Shown piece after piece: positions 1 through 5,086 of a stretch of DNA of 5,621 nucleotides. A program made the translations under genes and the position numbers. The notes beneath the pieces were generated by a model, which was not told the DNA's origin, did no database searches, and worked only from the letters and a program-made list of their open reading frames with translations. Origin of the DNA: an uncultured Actinomycetes bacterium (lineage in GTDB: Bacteria; Actinomycetota; Actinomycetes; Nanopelagicales; Nanopelagicaceae); the NCBI GenBank assembly GCA_903822245.1, contig CAIJOE010000106.1:1-5621 (forward strand), given 5' to 3'. How positions within the stretch are numbered: position 1 is the stretch's first letter; each line of letters begins with the position of its first letter.

Positions 1-341
1 AGCATAAATTGCTCCTCGCCATACGCAGCCAAGGTCTGCGCCTTATCTTTACCTTGCAGAGCGCCATAGTGACGTTCATTTAACTTCCAAGTGCGGTGCA
101 CGGGAATCCAATGACGATCGGCTACATCCAACGCCAATTGCGAGGTGTGAATTGCCCGGCGAAGAAGTGAAGTATGAACAACATCTGCAAGCAGGTTTCG
201 ATCTTTAAGTAATTGACCCCCGCGTTTAGCTTCTTCAATACCTTTAGCTGAAAGGCTCACATCAACCCAGCCAGTAAAGAGATTAAGGGCATTCCACTCA
301 CTCTCGCCATGGCGCAGAAGGATTAATTTTCCGATACTCAT
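1..341 (-). CDS. gpmA: 2,3-bisphosphoglycerate-dependent phosphoglycerate mutase, N-terminal part
   Basis: Interconverts 3-phosphoglycerate and 2-phosphoglycerate in glycolysis and gluconeogenesis, in the cytosol. The first 113 residues are visible; the family is usually about 245-250 residues, so roughly the C-terminal half lies beyond the left edge of the window. Translation from ATG (339-341) begins MSIGKLILLRHGESEWN. It carries the histidine phosphatase signature RHGESEWN (residues 10-17, with His11 the expected phosphorylated residue), the FTGWVDVSLS block (22-31) and LNERHYGALQG (87-97, with the acidic catalytic Glu at 89). These blocks identify the dPGM type rather than the Mn-dependent GpmI type. 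The gene follows the YbjN-domain gene by 17 bases. No Shine-Dalgarno is visible before the ATG, but a good promoter (349-378) ends 7 bases from it, so the gene may be transcribed separately as a leaderless message. Position next to mshA and a YbjN-domain gene matches mycobacterial synteny. Confidence 0.96.
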   Translation of the reverse strand, partial: MSIGKLILLRHGESEWNALNLFTGWVDVSLSAKGIEEAKRGGQLLKDRNLLADVVHTSLLRRAIHTSQLALDVADRHWIPVHRTWKLNERHYGALQGKDKAQTLAAYGEEQFM

Positions 342-348
342 ATTAGTA

Positions 349-378
349 ATTCTACTGACTACTTTATTAAATGCTCAA
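349..378 (-). promoter_or_regulatory. Predicted gpmA promoter (leaderless type)
   Basis: Read on the minus strand, a -35-like TTGAGC (373-378) is followed by an 18-bp spacer and a strong -10 TAGAAT (349-354). Only 7 bases (342-348) then separate the -10 from the gpmA ATG, so transcription would begin at or within a base or two of the start codon. It overlaps the 3' end of the upstream YbjN-domain gene. This is a sequence match only; no transcription start was measured. Confidence 0.55.
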
Positions 379-838
379 ATGCTTGCAAATTTGCAAGTGA
401 TTCTCCGCGCGAAACCCGCCAGGCCCACTCTCGGCGAATTGCTGAGGAGAACCCCAGCTCTAAAAGTGGATTAAAAGAAGAATCAGAGTATTGCAATACC
501 GCCCCCAGGATGCGATCAATCTCAACATCACTTACTGCAGCTAAAGGCAAGCGTCCTACTAAATAAATATCACCGAGTTCATTTACTGCAAATGCAACTG
601 AATACATTGAAGTATTTTGATGAAGCAGCCACTCATGGACTTGCTCGGCATTTTCATCAGGCTTGCGGATAACAAAAGCATTAATAGACAGAGAGTGATC
701 ACCAATTACAAGTGCAACATGAGTTTGTAATTTCTTCTCACCAGGTAATGTGATTAAAAAAGTATTTTCATTTGCCCGATCAAAATCCAAATCATGGGAT
801 TCTAGGAAATCCTCAATGATTGCCTTGGGATCGATCAC
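359..838 (-). CDS. YbjN-domain protein
   Basis: A 159-residue soluble protein with no signal peptide or membrane segment. The pattern fits the YbjN family (type III secretion chaperone-like alpha/beta fold): an N-terminal helix (MIDPKAIIEDFLES), antiparallel strands (TFLITLPGE, THVALVIGDHSLSINAFVI), the VHEWLLHQN helix near residues 67-75, the strand pair YSVAFAVNELGDIYLVGRLPL (residues 79-99), and a C-terminal helical part ending AFEHLIK. The biochemical role of actinobacterial YbjN proteins is not established. The gene starts with GTG (836-838), overlapping the mshA stop as GTGA, with an AAGGTGG Shine-Dalgarno at 843-849 inside the mshA tail. It is therefore translationally coupled to mshA. 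The mshA / YbjN / gpmA neighbourhood recurs in mycobacteria, which supports the family call. The gpmA promoter and a palindrome are embedded in its 3' end. Confidence 0.88.
   Translation of the reverse strand: MIDPKAIIEDFLESHDLDFDRANENTFLITLPGEKKLQTHVALVIGDHSLSINAFVIRKPDENAEQVHEWLLHQNTSMYSVAFAVNELGDIYLVGRLPLAAVSDVEIDRILGAVLQYSDSSFNPLLELGFSSAIRREWAWRVSRGESLANLQAFEHLIK
382..397. promoter_or_regulatory. 16-bp perfect palindrome upstream of gpmA promoter
   Basis: CTTGCAAATTTGCAAG equals its own reverse complement. It lies 3 bp upstream of the predicted gpmA -35 element, inside the last codons of the YbjN-domain gene. The two TTGCAA half-sites resemble the Streptomyces Nur box as I remember it (tTGCaa-N5-ttGCAA), but here the spacer is 2 bp instead of 5. 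It could be an operator, or an accident of the codons for Leu-Ala-Asn-Leu-Gln. About 0.1 such palindromes would be expected by chance in a window this size. Confidence 0.35.
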
Positions 839-2106
839 AAAACCACCTTGATATTTCTAGCCTCAGGATTTGAGATCACATGGTCATAAACATCCAGCGT
901 GCCACGAGCAGTGCGCTCCCAGCCAAACTTTGCCGCATGTTCAATTGCGCCAAGGGATAGGCCAATTCGCCGCTGCGGCTCTAGCAATAAGCGATTAATA
1001 ACTGATGCCCAAGCTTTTGGATCATGGCCATCTACAAGTGAGCCTGAGATTCCATCAGAGACTGCAGTGCGAAGGCCACCAACTGCGGTGGCAACAACTG
1101 GTGTGCCACAAGCTTGGGCTTCTAGTGCTACTAAACCAAAGGATTCTGAATATGAAGGGACGCATACTAAATCTGCGCAGCGATACCAATCAGCAAGATC
1201 TTGCCGGGGCGCAGGATCCATAAAGTGCACCACATCTTGCACACCCAAAAACTTTGCCAGCCCGCGCAAACGATCTGGTTCTGGTTGTCCTGAGCCAGAG
1301 GCCCCGCCCATAATTACAAGCGCTAATTTCGACCTTAAATGCGGTGAATGCGCCAAGATCTCGGCCGCTGCCTGAACTAATACCTCTGGACCTTTATGAG
1401 GTTGGATTCGACCAACGAATAAAAGCATTAGCCCATCAGGTGCGATATCTAATTTCTTGCGAGCACCACTCTTACCAATACCTGGTTTAAATCTTGAAAG
1501 ATCAACACCCGGTGTAACAACATGGACTTTATCTGGATTTGCGCCATACAAAGAAACTAAAGACGCAGCTTCAGCGTCAGTATTAGCAATGAGTGCGTTG
1601 GCGCTCTTAACTATTTGTTCTTCACCAAGGGCGCGAATAAGTGGCTCTTGGATATCACCGGCAGCTAATGAAAGGTTCTTAACCTTTGCCATTGTGTGCA
1701 TGGTGTGAACCAATGGCACGTTAGTGCGCTCAGAGATCATCCAGCCGAGTTGTCCTGAGATCCAATAGTGTGAATGGATGATGTCGTAATAATTATTTGG
1801 CTTTCCACTTTGATGTTCCATAAATGCATGGGTAAGTGCGCCGATCTGAGATGGCAACTCTTCTTTAGTTAGATAACTAACCGGTCCTGCTTCTAGGTGG
1901 TGGACCTCTACGCCCGGTGCAATCTCCACAGAATCAGCAAGGCCACTCTTATCGGCGCGGGTAAAGATGTCTACCTTCACTCCCGCCTTTGCCATCTGAA
2001 TCGCGTTCTCCACAACATAAATATTCATTCCGCCAGCATCACCAACACCTGCTTGTTCTAGCGGTGAGGTGTGAACCATCAAGGTTGCTATGCGGCGCTT
2101 TAACAT
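835..2106 (-). CDS. mshA: D-inositol-3-phosphate N-acetylglucosaminyltransferase MshA
   Basis: First enzyme of mycothiol synthesis: it transfers GlcNAc from UDP-GlcNAc to 1L-myo-inositol 3-phosphate in the cytosol. At 423 residues it is a normal length for the family, and it has the retaining GT4 (GT-B) layout. The N-terminal acceptor domain carries HTSPLEQAG (12-20), the MshA-type glycine loop GDAGGMNIY (22-30), HSHYW (111-115) and HTMHTMAKVKN (134-144). The C-terminal UDP-sugar domain carries VTPGVDLSRF (197-206), VGRIQPHK (231-238, with Arg233 and Lys238 as expected diphosphate contacts) and the E-x7-E motif SESFGLVALEAQACGTPVV (320-338, Glu321 and Glu329). These specific blocks separate it from generic GT4 enzymes. 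Its ATG overlaps the asparaginase stop by one base (TAATG) and its TGA overlaps the next GTG, so it sits inside a coupled operon. No strong Shine-Dalgarno is visible; re-initiation after the asparaginase stop is the likely mode. Nothing in it looks broken. Confidence 0.97.
   Translation of the reverse strand: MLKRRIATLMVHTSPLEQAGVGDAGGMNIYVVENAIQMAKAGVKVDIFTRADKSGLADSVEIAPGVEVHHLEAGPVSYLTKEELPSQIGALTHAFMEHQSGKPNNYYDIIHSHYWISGQLGWMISERTNVPLVHTMHTMAKVKNLSLAAGDIQEPLIRALGEEQIVKSANALIANTDAEAASLVSLYGANPDKVHVVTPGVDLSRFKPGIGKSGARKKLDIAPDGLMLLFVGRIQPHKGPEVLVQAAAEILAHSPHLRSKLALVIMGGASGSGQPEPDRLRGLAKFLGVQDVVHFMDPAPRQDLADWYRCADLVCVPSYSESFGLVALEAQACGTPVVATAVGGLRTAVSDGISGSLVDGHDPKAWASVINRLLLEPQRRIGLSLGAIEHAAKFGWERTARGTLDVYDHVISNPEARNIKVVL
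843..849 (-). promoter_or_regulatory. Ribosome binding site of the YbjN-domain gene
   Basis: AAGGTGG on the minus strand, inside the last mshA codons (Lys-Val-Val). Its AAGG core ends 7 bases before the GTG at 836-838. It supports GTG as the start and coupled translation from mshA. Confidence 0.6.
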
Positions 2107-3047
2107 TAGAGCGTTGCTCTCATCCCACCGACAATATTTGGACCACCATAGACATCAAATTTTTCTAACGGGGTTGTAATACCCCACTCAAGAAGAGCTG
2201 CTTGGATTATGGTGCCAAAAGATCTCATGGACCCATCAGCAATTTTAAATACCAAAGTTCTACCATCTGTTATTGAAAGAACACAGACTGCCTCTGCGCC
2301 ATCTTTCATATATAGACCAGTCACACCTTGCATCATGCGAGTAGTTAGTCTGCCCGCGCCCGCAACAATCTCTGGATGCTTTCTTGCTGCTGCCAATACT
2401 TCTTGATGAATTGGATCAGAGGAGGTAGTAATTCCATGAATAGCCTTGGCTAGAGCCAGCGTAGAAACAGCAAATAACGGTGCTCCGCAGCCATCAAAGG
2501 TCTTATTTGCTACCGGGCCACCAGTCATTTCCTCAATCTCTTTAAGGATTGCGATCTGTAGTGGATGAGATGGCTCTAAGTAAGTTTTGATATCCCAACC
2601 ATTTGCCACACATGTGGCAAGCATTGCTGCATGCTTTCCAGAACAGTTCATGGCAAGACGTGTCGCAGGCTTATCGCCCCACGCAAGTCGCTCGGCCTCA
2701 CCAAGTGGTTTATCTAGAGCACACATTAAATCTGATTCAGATAGCCCAACTAAAGCCAGTAATTCCAAAACTGCATCTAGATGCATCTTTGATCCAGAGT
2801 GTGAAGATTGAGCTAGAGCTAATTGAGCACTACTTACTTTAAGTCCACTTCGCACCATTGCTGTTGCTTGAAAACATTTAACCGACGACCTTGGAAAGAT
2901 TGGCATATCAAATGAGCCTTTGGTTTTATAAACCGAGCCATCACCATTTAGCATCACTAAATGGCCGGTGTGAATTGTCTCTACGAGATCATTTCGAATA
3001 ATTTGCGCTAAAACTTCACCACGAAAATCAGTACTCAAAGTACTCAT
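2106..3047 (-). CDS. L-asparaginase II family (Rhizobium etli type)
   Basis: Predicted to hydrolyse L-asparagine to aspartate and ammonia. It belongs to the Asparaginase_II family (Pfam Asparaginase_II, COG4448), which is unrelated to the E. coli AnsA/AnsB fold and folds like serine beta-lactamases. The 313-residue length is typical. The serine-lysine catalytic motif is in FPRSSVKCFQ (Ser54-x-x-Lys57), followed by SSHSGSKMH (81-89) with the second catalytic serine region. The metal-site residues known from the R. etli enzyme appear as MNCSGKHAAML (Cys135, Lys138) and FDGCGAPLFA (Asp185, Cys187). AGAGRLTTRMM (229-239) is another conserved block. No signal peptide is visible, so it is probably cytosolic. 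The ATG overlaps the nitrobindin stop (ATGA) and the stop overlaps the mshA ATG, so it is co-translated between the two. Why asparagine use is linked to mycothiol synthesis is not evident. Substrate specificity is inferred from family membership. Confidence 0.93.
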   Translation of the reverse strand: MSTLSTDFRGEVLAQIIRNDLVETIHTGHLVMLNGDGSVYKTKGSFDMPIFPRSSVKCFQATAMVRSGLKVSSAQLALAQSSHSGSKMHLDAVLELLALVGLSESDLMCALDKPLGEAERLAWGDKPATRLAMNCSGKHAAMLATCVANGWDIKTYLEPSHPLQIAILKEIEEMTGGPVANKTFDGCGAPLFAVSTLALAKAIHGITTSSDPIHQEVLAAARKHPEIVAGAGRLTTRMMQGVTGLYMKDGAEAVCVLSITDGRTLVFKIADGSMRSFGTIIQAALLEWGITTPLEKFDVYGGPNIVGGMRATL

Positions 3048-3556
3048 TGAATTACGTTTTCTGTTTGTCGCTCAAGTGATGACCAAATATGTGCTTGGAG
3101 TGTTTTTCCTTCAGCGGCCATGTCATAAGCAAAGAAGAGTTCACCTTCAACTAGGCCATAGAGCCTGGAGCCTGCAGTAACAATCTTGGCTGAAGGAGCT
3201 GAGTATCCCTGATCCATCGCTAATTGAATCTTTGGTCCATCGTGCACACCAACCCAACCTTCGGCAATACCGGTGTTGTGAGCAAGGATTACTTCAATGA
3301 CTTTATTATCTTTAGCTCGCCAAAAACCAGTCTCAGATGCGGCAGGGCGGATGATCTCGCTGTTGTCATCTATTAGCCATGAACGTGAGTAGTAATTTAG
3401 AAATGGGCGACCATCATGATTGAAGACAACTTCTTGCATGAATTGAAACTTCTCAACACCTGGATACTCGCCATGGCCTTTGCCACGCCAGGTTCCAACT
3501 AGCCAAGCAAGTGGATTTAAATCAGGGTGTAATCCTTCGGGGATGTTAAAGACCAC
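3044..3556 (-). CDS. Nitrobindin-like heme-binding beta-barrel (FABP-like) protein
   Basis: A 170-residue cytosolic protein of the nitrobindin family (formerly DUF1794/FABP-like), a ten-stranded beta-barrel that binds ferric heme. Characterised members isomerise peroxynitrite to nitrate. The hallmark GTWRGKGHGEYP (residues 21-32, G-x-W-x-G-x-G-x-G-x-Y-P) follows LNPLAWLVG. The C-terminal LQAHIWSSLERQ (153-164) places His156 where the axial heme ligand of mycobacterial nitrobindin is found. Strands with FFAYDMAA (141-148) are also typical. The start is GTG (3554-3556), immediately after the TAA of the small membrane gene (TAAGTG), with a GGAGAGG Shine-Dalgarno 10 bases upstream. Its stop overlaps the asparaginase ATG. 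A role in reactive nitrogen chemistry fits the neighbouring YgfZ, MshA and Fur-family genes. Heme binding here is inferred from the motif. Confidence 0.93.
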   Translation of the reverse strand: MVFNIPEGLHPDLNPLAWLVGTWRGKGHGEYPGVEKFQFMQEVVFNHDGRPFLNYYSRSWLIDDNSEIIRPAASETGFWRAKDNKVIEVILAHNTGIAEGWVGVHDGPKIQLAMDQGYSAPSAKIVTAGSRLYGLVEGELFFAYDMAAEGKTLQAHIWSSLERQTENVIQ

Positions 3557-3667
3557 TTAATTCTCGCCTCTCCAAGTTTTAATAACGCCTCTTAGACCAA
3601 TAACTACGAAATAAAGTCCGCTAAGCCCGGTAATAGCTACCAAGGCAACACTGCTGGCTCGCTCCAT
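3557..3667 (-). CDS. Small single-pass membrane protein, 36 residues
   Basis: A short open frame between ygfZ and the nitrobindin gene. It runs from ATG (3665-3667) to TAA (3557-3559), with an in-frame TAA two codons upstream that fixes the ATG as the earliest start. The product begins MERASSVALVAITGLSGLYF and ends with a basic tail, GLRGVIKTWRGEN. Residues 5-25 form one hydrophobic helix with small residues (Ala, Gly, Ser); the positive residues after it suggest the C-terminus faces the cytoplasm, although Arg3 makes the orientation uncertain. Its stop is directly followed by the nitrobindin GTG, and its last codons contain the nitrobindin Shine-Dalgarno, which argues that it is a real translated cistron. 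A TACCCT -10-like element lies 6 bases before the ATG and there is no Shine-Dalgarno, so translation may be leaderless. I do not recognise a family, and no function can be assigned. It might instead be a leader peptide for the operon. Confidence 0.6.
   Translation of the reverse strand: MERASSVALVAITGLSGLYFVVIGLRGVIKTWRGEN
3567..3573 (-). promoter_or_regulatory. Ribosome binding site of the nitrobindin gene
   Basis: GGAGAGG on the minus strand, 10 bases before the GTG start and inside the last codons of the small upstream gene (Trp-Arg-Gly-Glu). It supports the GTG at 3554-3556 as the start. Confidence 0.5.
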
Positions 3668-3682
3668 GGGTTAAGGGTAACC
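3668..3682 (-). promoter_or_regulatory. Candidate leaderless promoter -10 element for the small membrane gene / operon
   Basis: On the minus strand TACCCT (3674-3679) matches TANNNT and is separated from the ATG by 6 bases (3668-3673). GGTTA/TAACC arms (3669-3673 and 3678-3682) form a small 5-bp dyad around it. No -35 match is seen at 16-19 bp. It would drive the small gene, nitrobindin, asparaginase, mshA and YbjN operon, but read-through from ygfZ, only about 30 bases upstream, is equally possible. Confidence 0.35.
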
Positions 3683-3699
3683 GTAAGAGTTATTAGCCT

Positions 3700-4602
3700 C
3701 TAATTAAAGATCTGCTCCTGCGCAGCCGGGATACCGGCCGCAGTTAATTGCTCTTCCAAGGGCAGGTTTCGCTTGATTACTGCAAGTGCTATTGGGCCGA
3801 GTTCGTAATGTCGGGCAACAGAGCCGATATAGCCAACTTCTTTTTCACCAGCAAGGACTTTTTCACCAGTTGTTGGCAGATCAATGGCAGAGCCATCTAA
3901 GTGCAGCAAGGTAAGTCTGCGTGGTGGTTGTCCTAGATTAAATACCTTTGCCACGGTTTCTTGTCCTGGGTAGCAACCCTTTTTCATGTGGACTGCGTTA
4001 TTTAGAAAACCTAATTCATTTGGAATTGATTTGTGATCAGTTTCAAAAAGTAAACGAGCTCTACCTGCAGCTACCCGCTCTGCTTCAAGTGCCCACATTC
4101 CCACCTGGGTGTGAGATTGGCTGAAAGCAGATTTCATATCATCTAATTCATCATAAGTAACCAGCGCAAAAGGCCCACCGATTGCATCGGGGCTTCCTGG
4201 CGCTCTTAGTACGGCATATTGATTGGTTCGATCTTGAACCTGTACTCGCAGCATAAATTTCATTTTATTTAAAAACTCTAAGAGATCTGTCTTCTTTTCT
4301 TTTTCAGTGTGAATCCAAGTAACACTGCCATCATCTACTAAATAGATTTGATGGACGATATGTCCTTGGGGATCAAGAATTAGCCCACTTACCCAAAGTC
4401 CGGGAGTCAGGCTCTCAACGTTTTGGGTTGTTAGTGAATGCAACCAAGAGAGGCGATCTTCTCCTGATACTGAAATTACTGCGCGGTGAGAAAGATCGGC
4501 CCAGCCATTACCTGCTGCTAATAATTTCTGTTCTTTATTTGGCTCACCAAAATGCCAGATTGCACCTGCATCTGGACCAGCCTCTACTAATACCGCGCTC
4601 AC
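3700..4602 (-). CDS. ygfZ: YgfZ/GcvT-type folate-binding protein, Fe-S cluster maintenance
   Basis: A 300-residue member of the COG0354 family, related to the aminomethyltransferase GcvT. Characterised members bind tetrahydrofolate and support the assembly or repair of some Fe-S enzymes in the cytosol. The decisive motif is KGCYPGQE (residues 208-215, with the invariant Cys210), followed by TVAKVFNLGQPPRRL, the standard YgfZ signature. The N-terminal half has the GcvT-like block WADLSHRAVISVSGEDRLSW (34-53) and the LHSLTTQNVESL segment (54-65). The C-terminal part has the barrel region GEKVLAGEKEVGYIGSVARH (246-265). It lacks the extra domains of GcvT, so glycine cleavage is unlikely. The start is GTG (4600-4602), 26 bases after the Fur-family stop. 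There is no Shine-Dalgarno; instead TAGCAT lies 6 bases before the GTG, consistent with a leaderless message. The gap is filled by a perfect inverted repeat. It ends 32 bases before the small membrane gene, which may be co-transcribed. Confidence 0.95.
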   Translation of the reverse strand: MSAVLVEAGPDAGAIWHFGEPNKEQKLLAAGNGWADLSHRAVISVSGEDRLSWLHSLTTQNVESLTPGLWVSGLILDPQGHIVHQIYLVDDGSVTWIHTEKEKKTDLLEFLNKMKFMLRVQVQDRTNQYAVLRAPGSPDAIGGPFALVTYDELDDMKSAFSQSHTQVGMWALEAERVAAGRARLLFETDHKSIPNELGFLNNAVHMKKGCYPGQETVAKVFNLGQPPRRLTLLHLDGSAIDLPTTGEKVLAGEKEVGYIGSVARHYELGPIALAVIKRNLPLEEQLTAAGIPAAQEQIFN

Positions 4603-4625
4603 GCGCTAATGCTACCTATTAGCGC
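4603..4625 (-). promoter_or_regulatory. Perfect 8-bp inverted repeat overlapping a candidate ygfZ -10 element
   Basis: Arms GCGCTAAT (4603-4610) and ATTAGCGC (4618-4625) are perfect complements around a 7-base spacer, filling the gap between the Fur-family stop and the ygfZ GTG. On the minus strand TAGCAT (4609-4614) is a TANNNT -10 six bases before the start codon, so the dyad would cover the region from the -10 to the transcription start. That is a classic repressor operator position. There is no T-tract after it, so it is not an intrinsic terminator. The regulator is unknown. Confidence 0.5.
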
Positions 4626-4628
4626 TAG

Positions 4629-5042
4629 CTACTTCTTCTCAGCGCAGTTTGAGCACGTGCCATAGATGGCAAAGTGGGTTACATCCGTCTTAAAGCCATA
4701 GTCATCAGATAGGGATTGCACGAAGTTTGCTGCCACTTGGATCGGAGCATCTCCTACTGATTCACATTTGCCACAGACCAAATGAAGGTGCGTGAGCTCT
4801 TCAGCTGCGTGATAGGTGGCGCCACCATGACCCAAGTGAGTATGGAGAACTAAACCTACGTTTTCTAGAGTTTCTAGATTGCGATAAACCGTTGAAAGAT
4901 TAATCCCTGGATGGCTCTGGCGAACCTTCTCAGCAATCTCTTCTGGAGTTGAGTGTCCCAATTCGCGAACTGCAGAAAGAACTAACTCTCTTTGCGGAGT
5001 TAGGCGAAGTCCCTTATCTCGAAGTTCGTGTTTATCGACCAT
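4629..5042 (-). CDS. Fur-family metalloregulator, probable Nur (nickel-responsive) subgroup
   Basis: A 137-residue DNA-binding regulator that probably represses transcription when loaded with metal. The N-terminal winged helix runs through LRLTPQRELVLSAV (12-25), with a recognition-helix region at INLSTVYRNLETLENVGLV (47-65). The dimerisation domain carries two CxxC pairs (Cys90/Cys93 and Cys130/Cys133) for structural zinc. HTHLGHGGATYH (67-78), HLHLVC (85-90) and THFAIYGTC (122-130) closely match Streptomyces coelicolor Nur as I recall it, including the regulatory M-site histidines (67, 69 and 123). At the four-histidine nickel site His30, His85 and His87 align, but the fourth position appears to be Leu83, so nickel specificity is uncertain. 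Zur- or Fur-like behaviour cannot be excluded. It follows the DUF4395 gene by 28 bases. No Shine-Dalgarno is visible; TAGAGT lies 6 bases before the ATG, and three 11-bp repeats lie just upstream, which suggests its own regulated promoter. Confidence 0.92.
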   Translation of the reverse strand: MVDKHELRDKGLRLTPQRELVLSAVRELGHSTPEEIAEKVRQSHPGINLSTVYRNLETLENVGLVLHTHLGHGGATYHAAEELTHLHLVCGKCESVGDAPIQVAANFVQSLSDDYGFKTDVTHFAIYGTCSNCAEKK

Positions 5043-5048
5043 GCGATA

Positions 5049-5054
5049 ACTCTA
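5049..5054 (-). promoter_or_regulatory. Candidate -10 element of the Fur-family gene (leaderless type)
   Basis: TAGAGT on the minus strand fits TANNNT, and 6 bases (5043-5048) separate it from the ATG. No -35 match is present at 16-19 bp; that space is occupied by the 11-bp tandem repeats. A leaderless start is consistent with the absence of a Shine-Dalgarno. Confidence 0.4.
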
Positions 5055-5086
5055 CTTACTTAGGACTTACTTAGTACTTAGTTAGG
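5054..5086 (-). repeat. Three tandem 11-bp repeats at the Fur-family gene promoter
   Basis: Read on the plus strand, the units are ACTTACTTAGG (5054-5064), ACTTACTTAGT (5065-5075) and ACTTAGTTAGG (5076-5086). Units 1 and 2 differ at one base, and units 1 and 3 differ at one base. They touch the -10 candidate, cover the -35 region and run into the DUF4395 gene, encoding its last codons (Leu-Thr-Lys-Tyr-stop). Eleven bp is close to one helical turn, so each unit presents the same DNA face, as in multi-site operators. It does not resemble the palindromic Fur, Zur or Nur boxes I know. Confidence 0.6.

Noticed and set aside
488..499. 12-bp palindrome GTATTGCAATAC in the YbjN-domain gene
   Set aside because: About one 12-bp palindrome is expected by chance in a window this size, and it is not near any promoter.
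899..1375. 158-residue open frame on the plus strand, antisense to mshA
   Set aside because: It lies entirely opposite the well-supported mshA, has a composition rich in Ser, Arg and Pro typical of reverse-strand shadows, has no recognisable domain and no ribosome binding site.
1865..1880. Inverted repeat TTAGTTA-GA-TAACTAA inside mshA
   Set aside because: It is A/T-rich, mid-gene and far from any start or stop; probably incidental.
2108..2120. 5-bp hairpin (AGAGC-GTT-GCTCT) just upstream of the mshA ATG
   Set aside because: The stem is too short to claim translational control; it is formed by the last asparaginase codons.
2587..2842. Two overlapping plus-strand open frames opposite the asparaginase gene
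   Set aside because: Both are antisense shadows of a gene with clear catalytic motifs and neither shows a family pattern.
4603..4625. Hairpin after the Fur-family gene read as an intrinsic terminator
   Set aside because: No run of T follows the second arm on the minus strand, and the ygfZ start codon comes immediately after, so an operator is more plausible.
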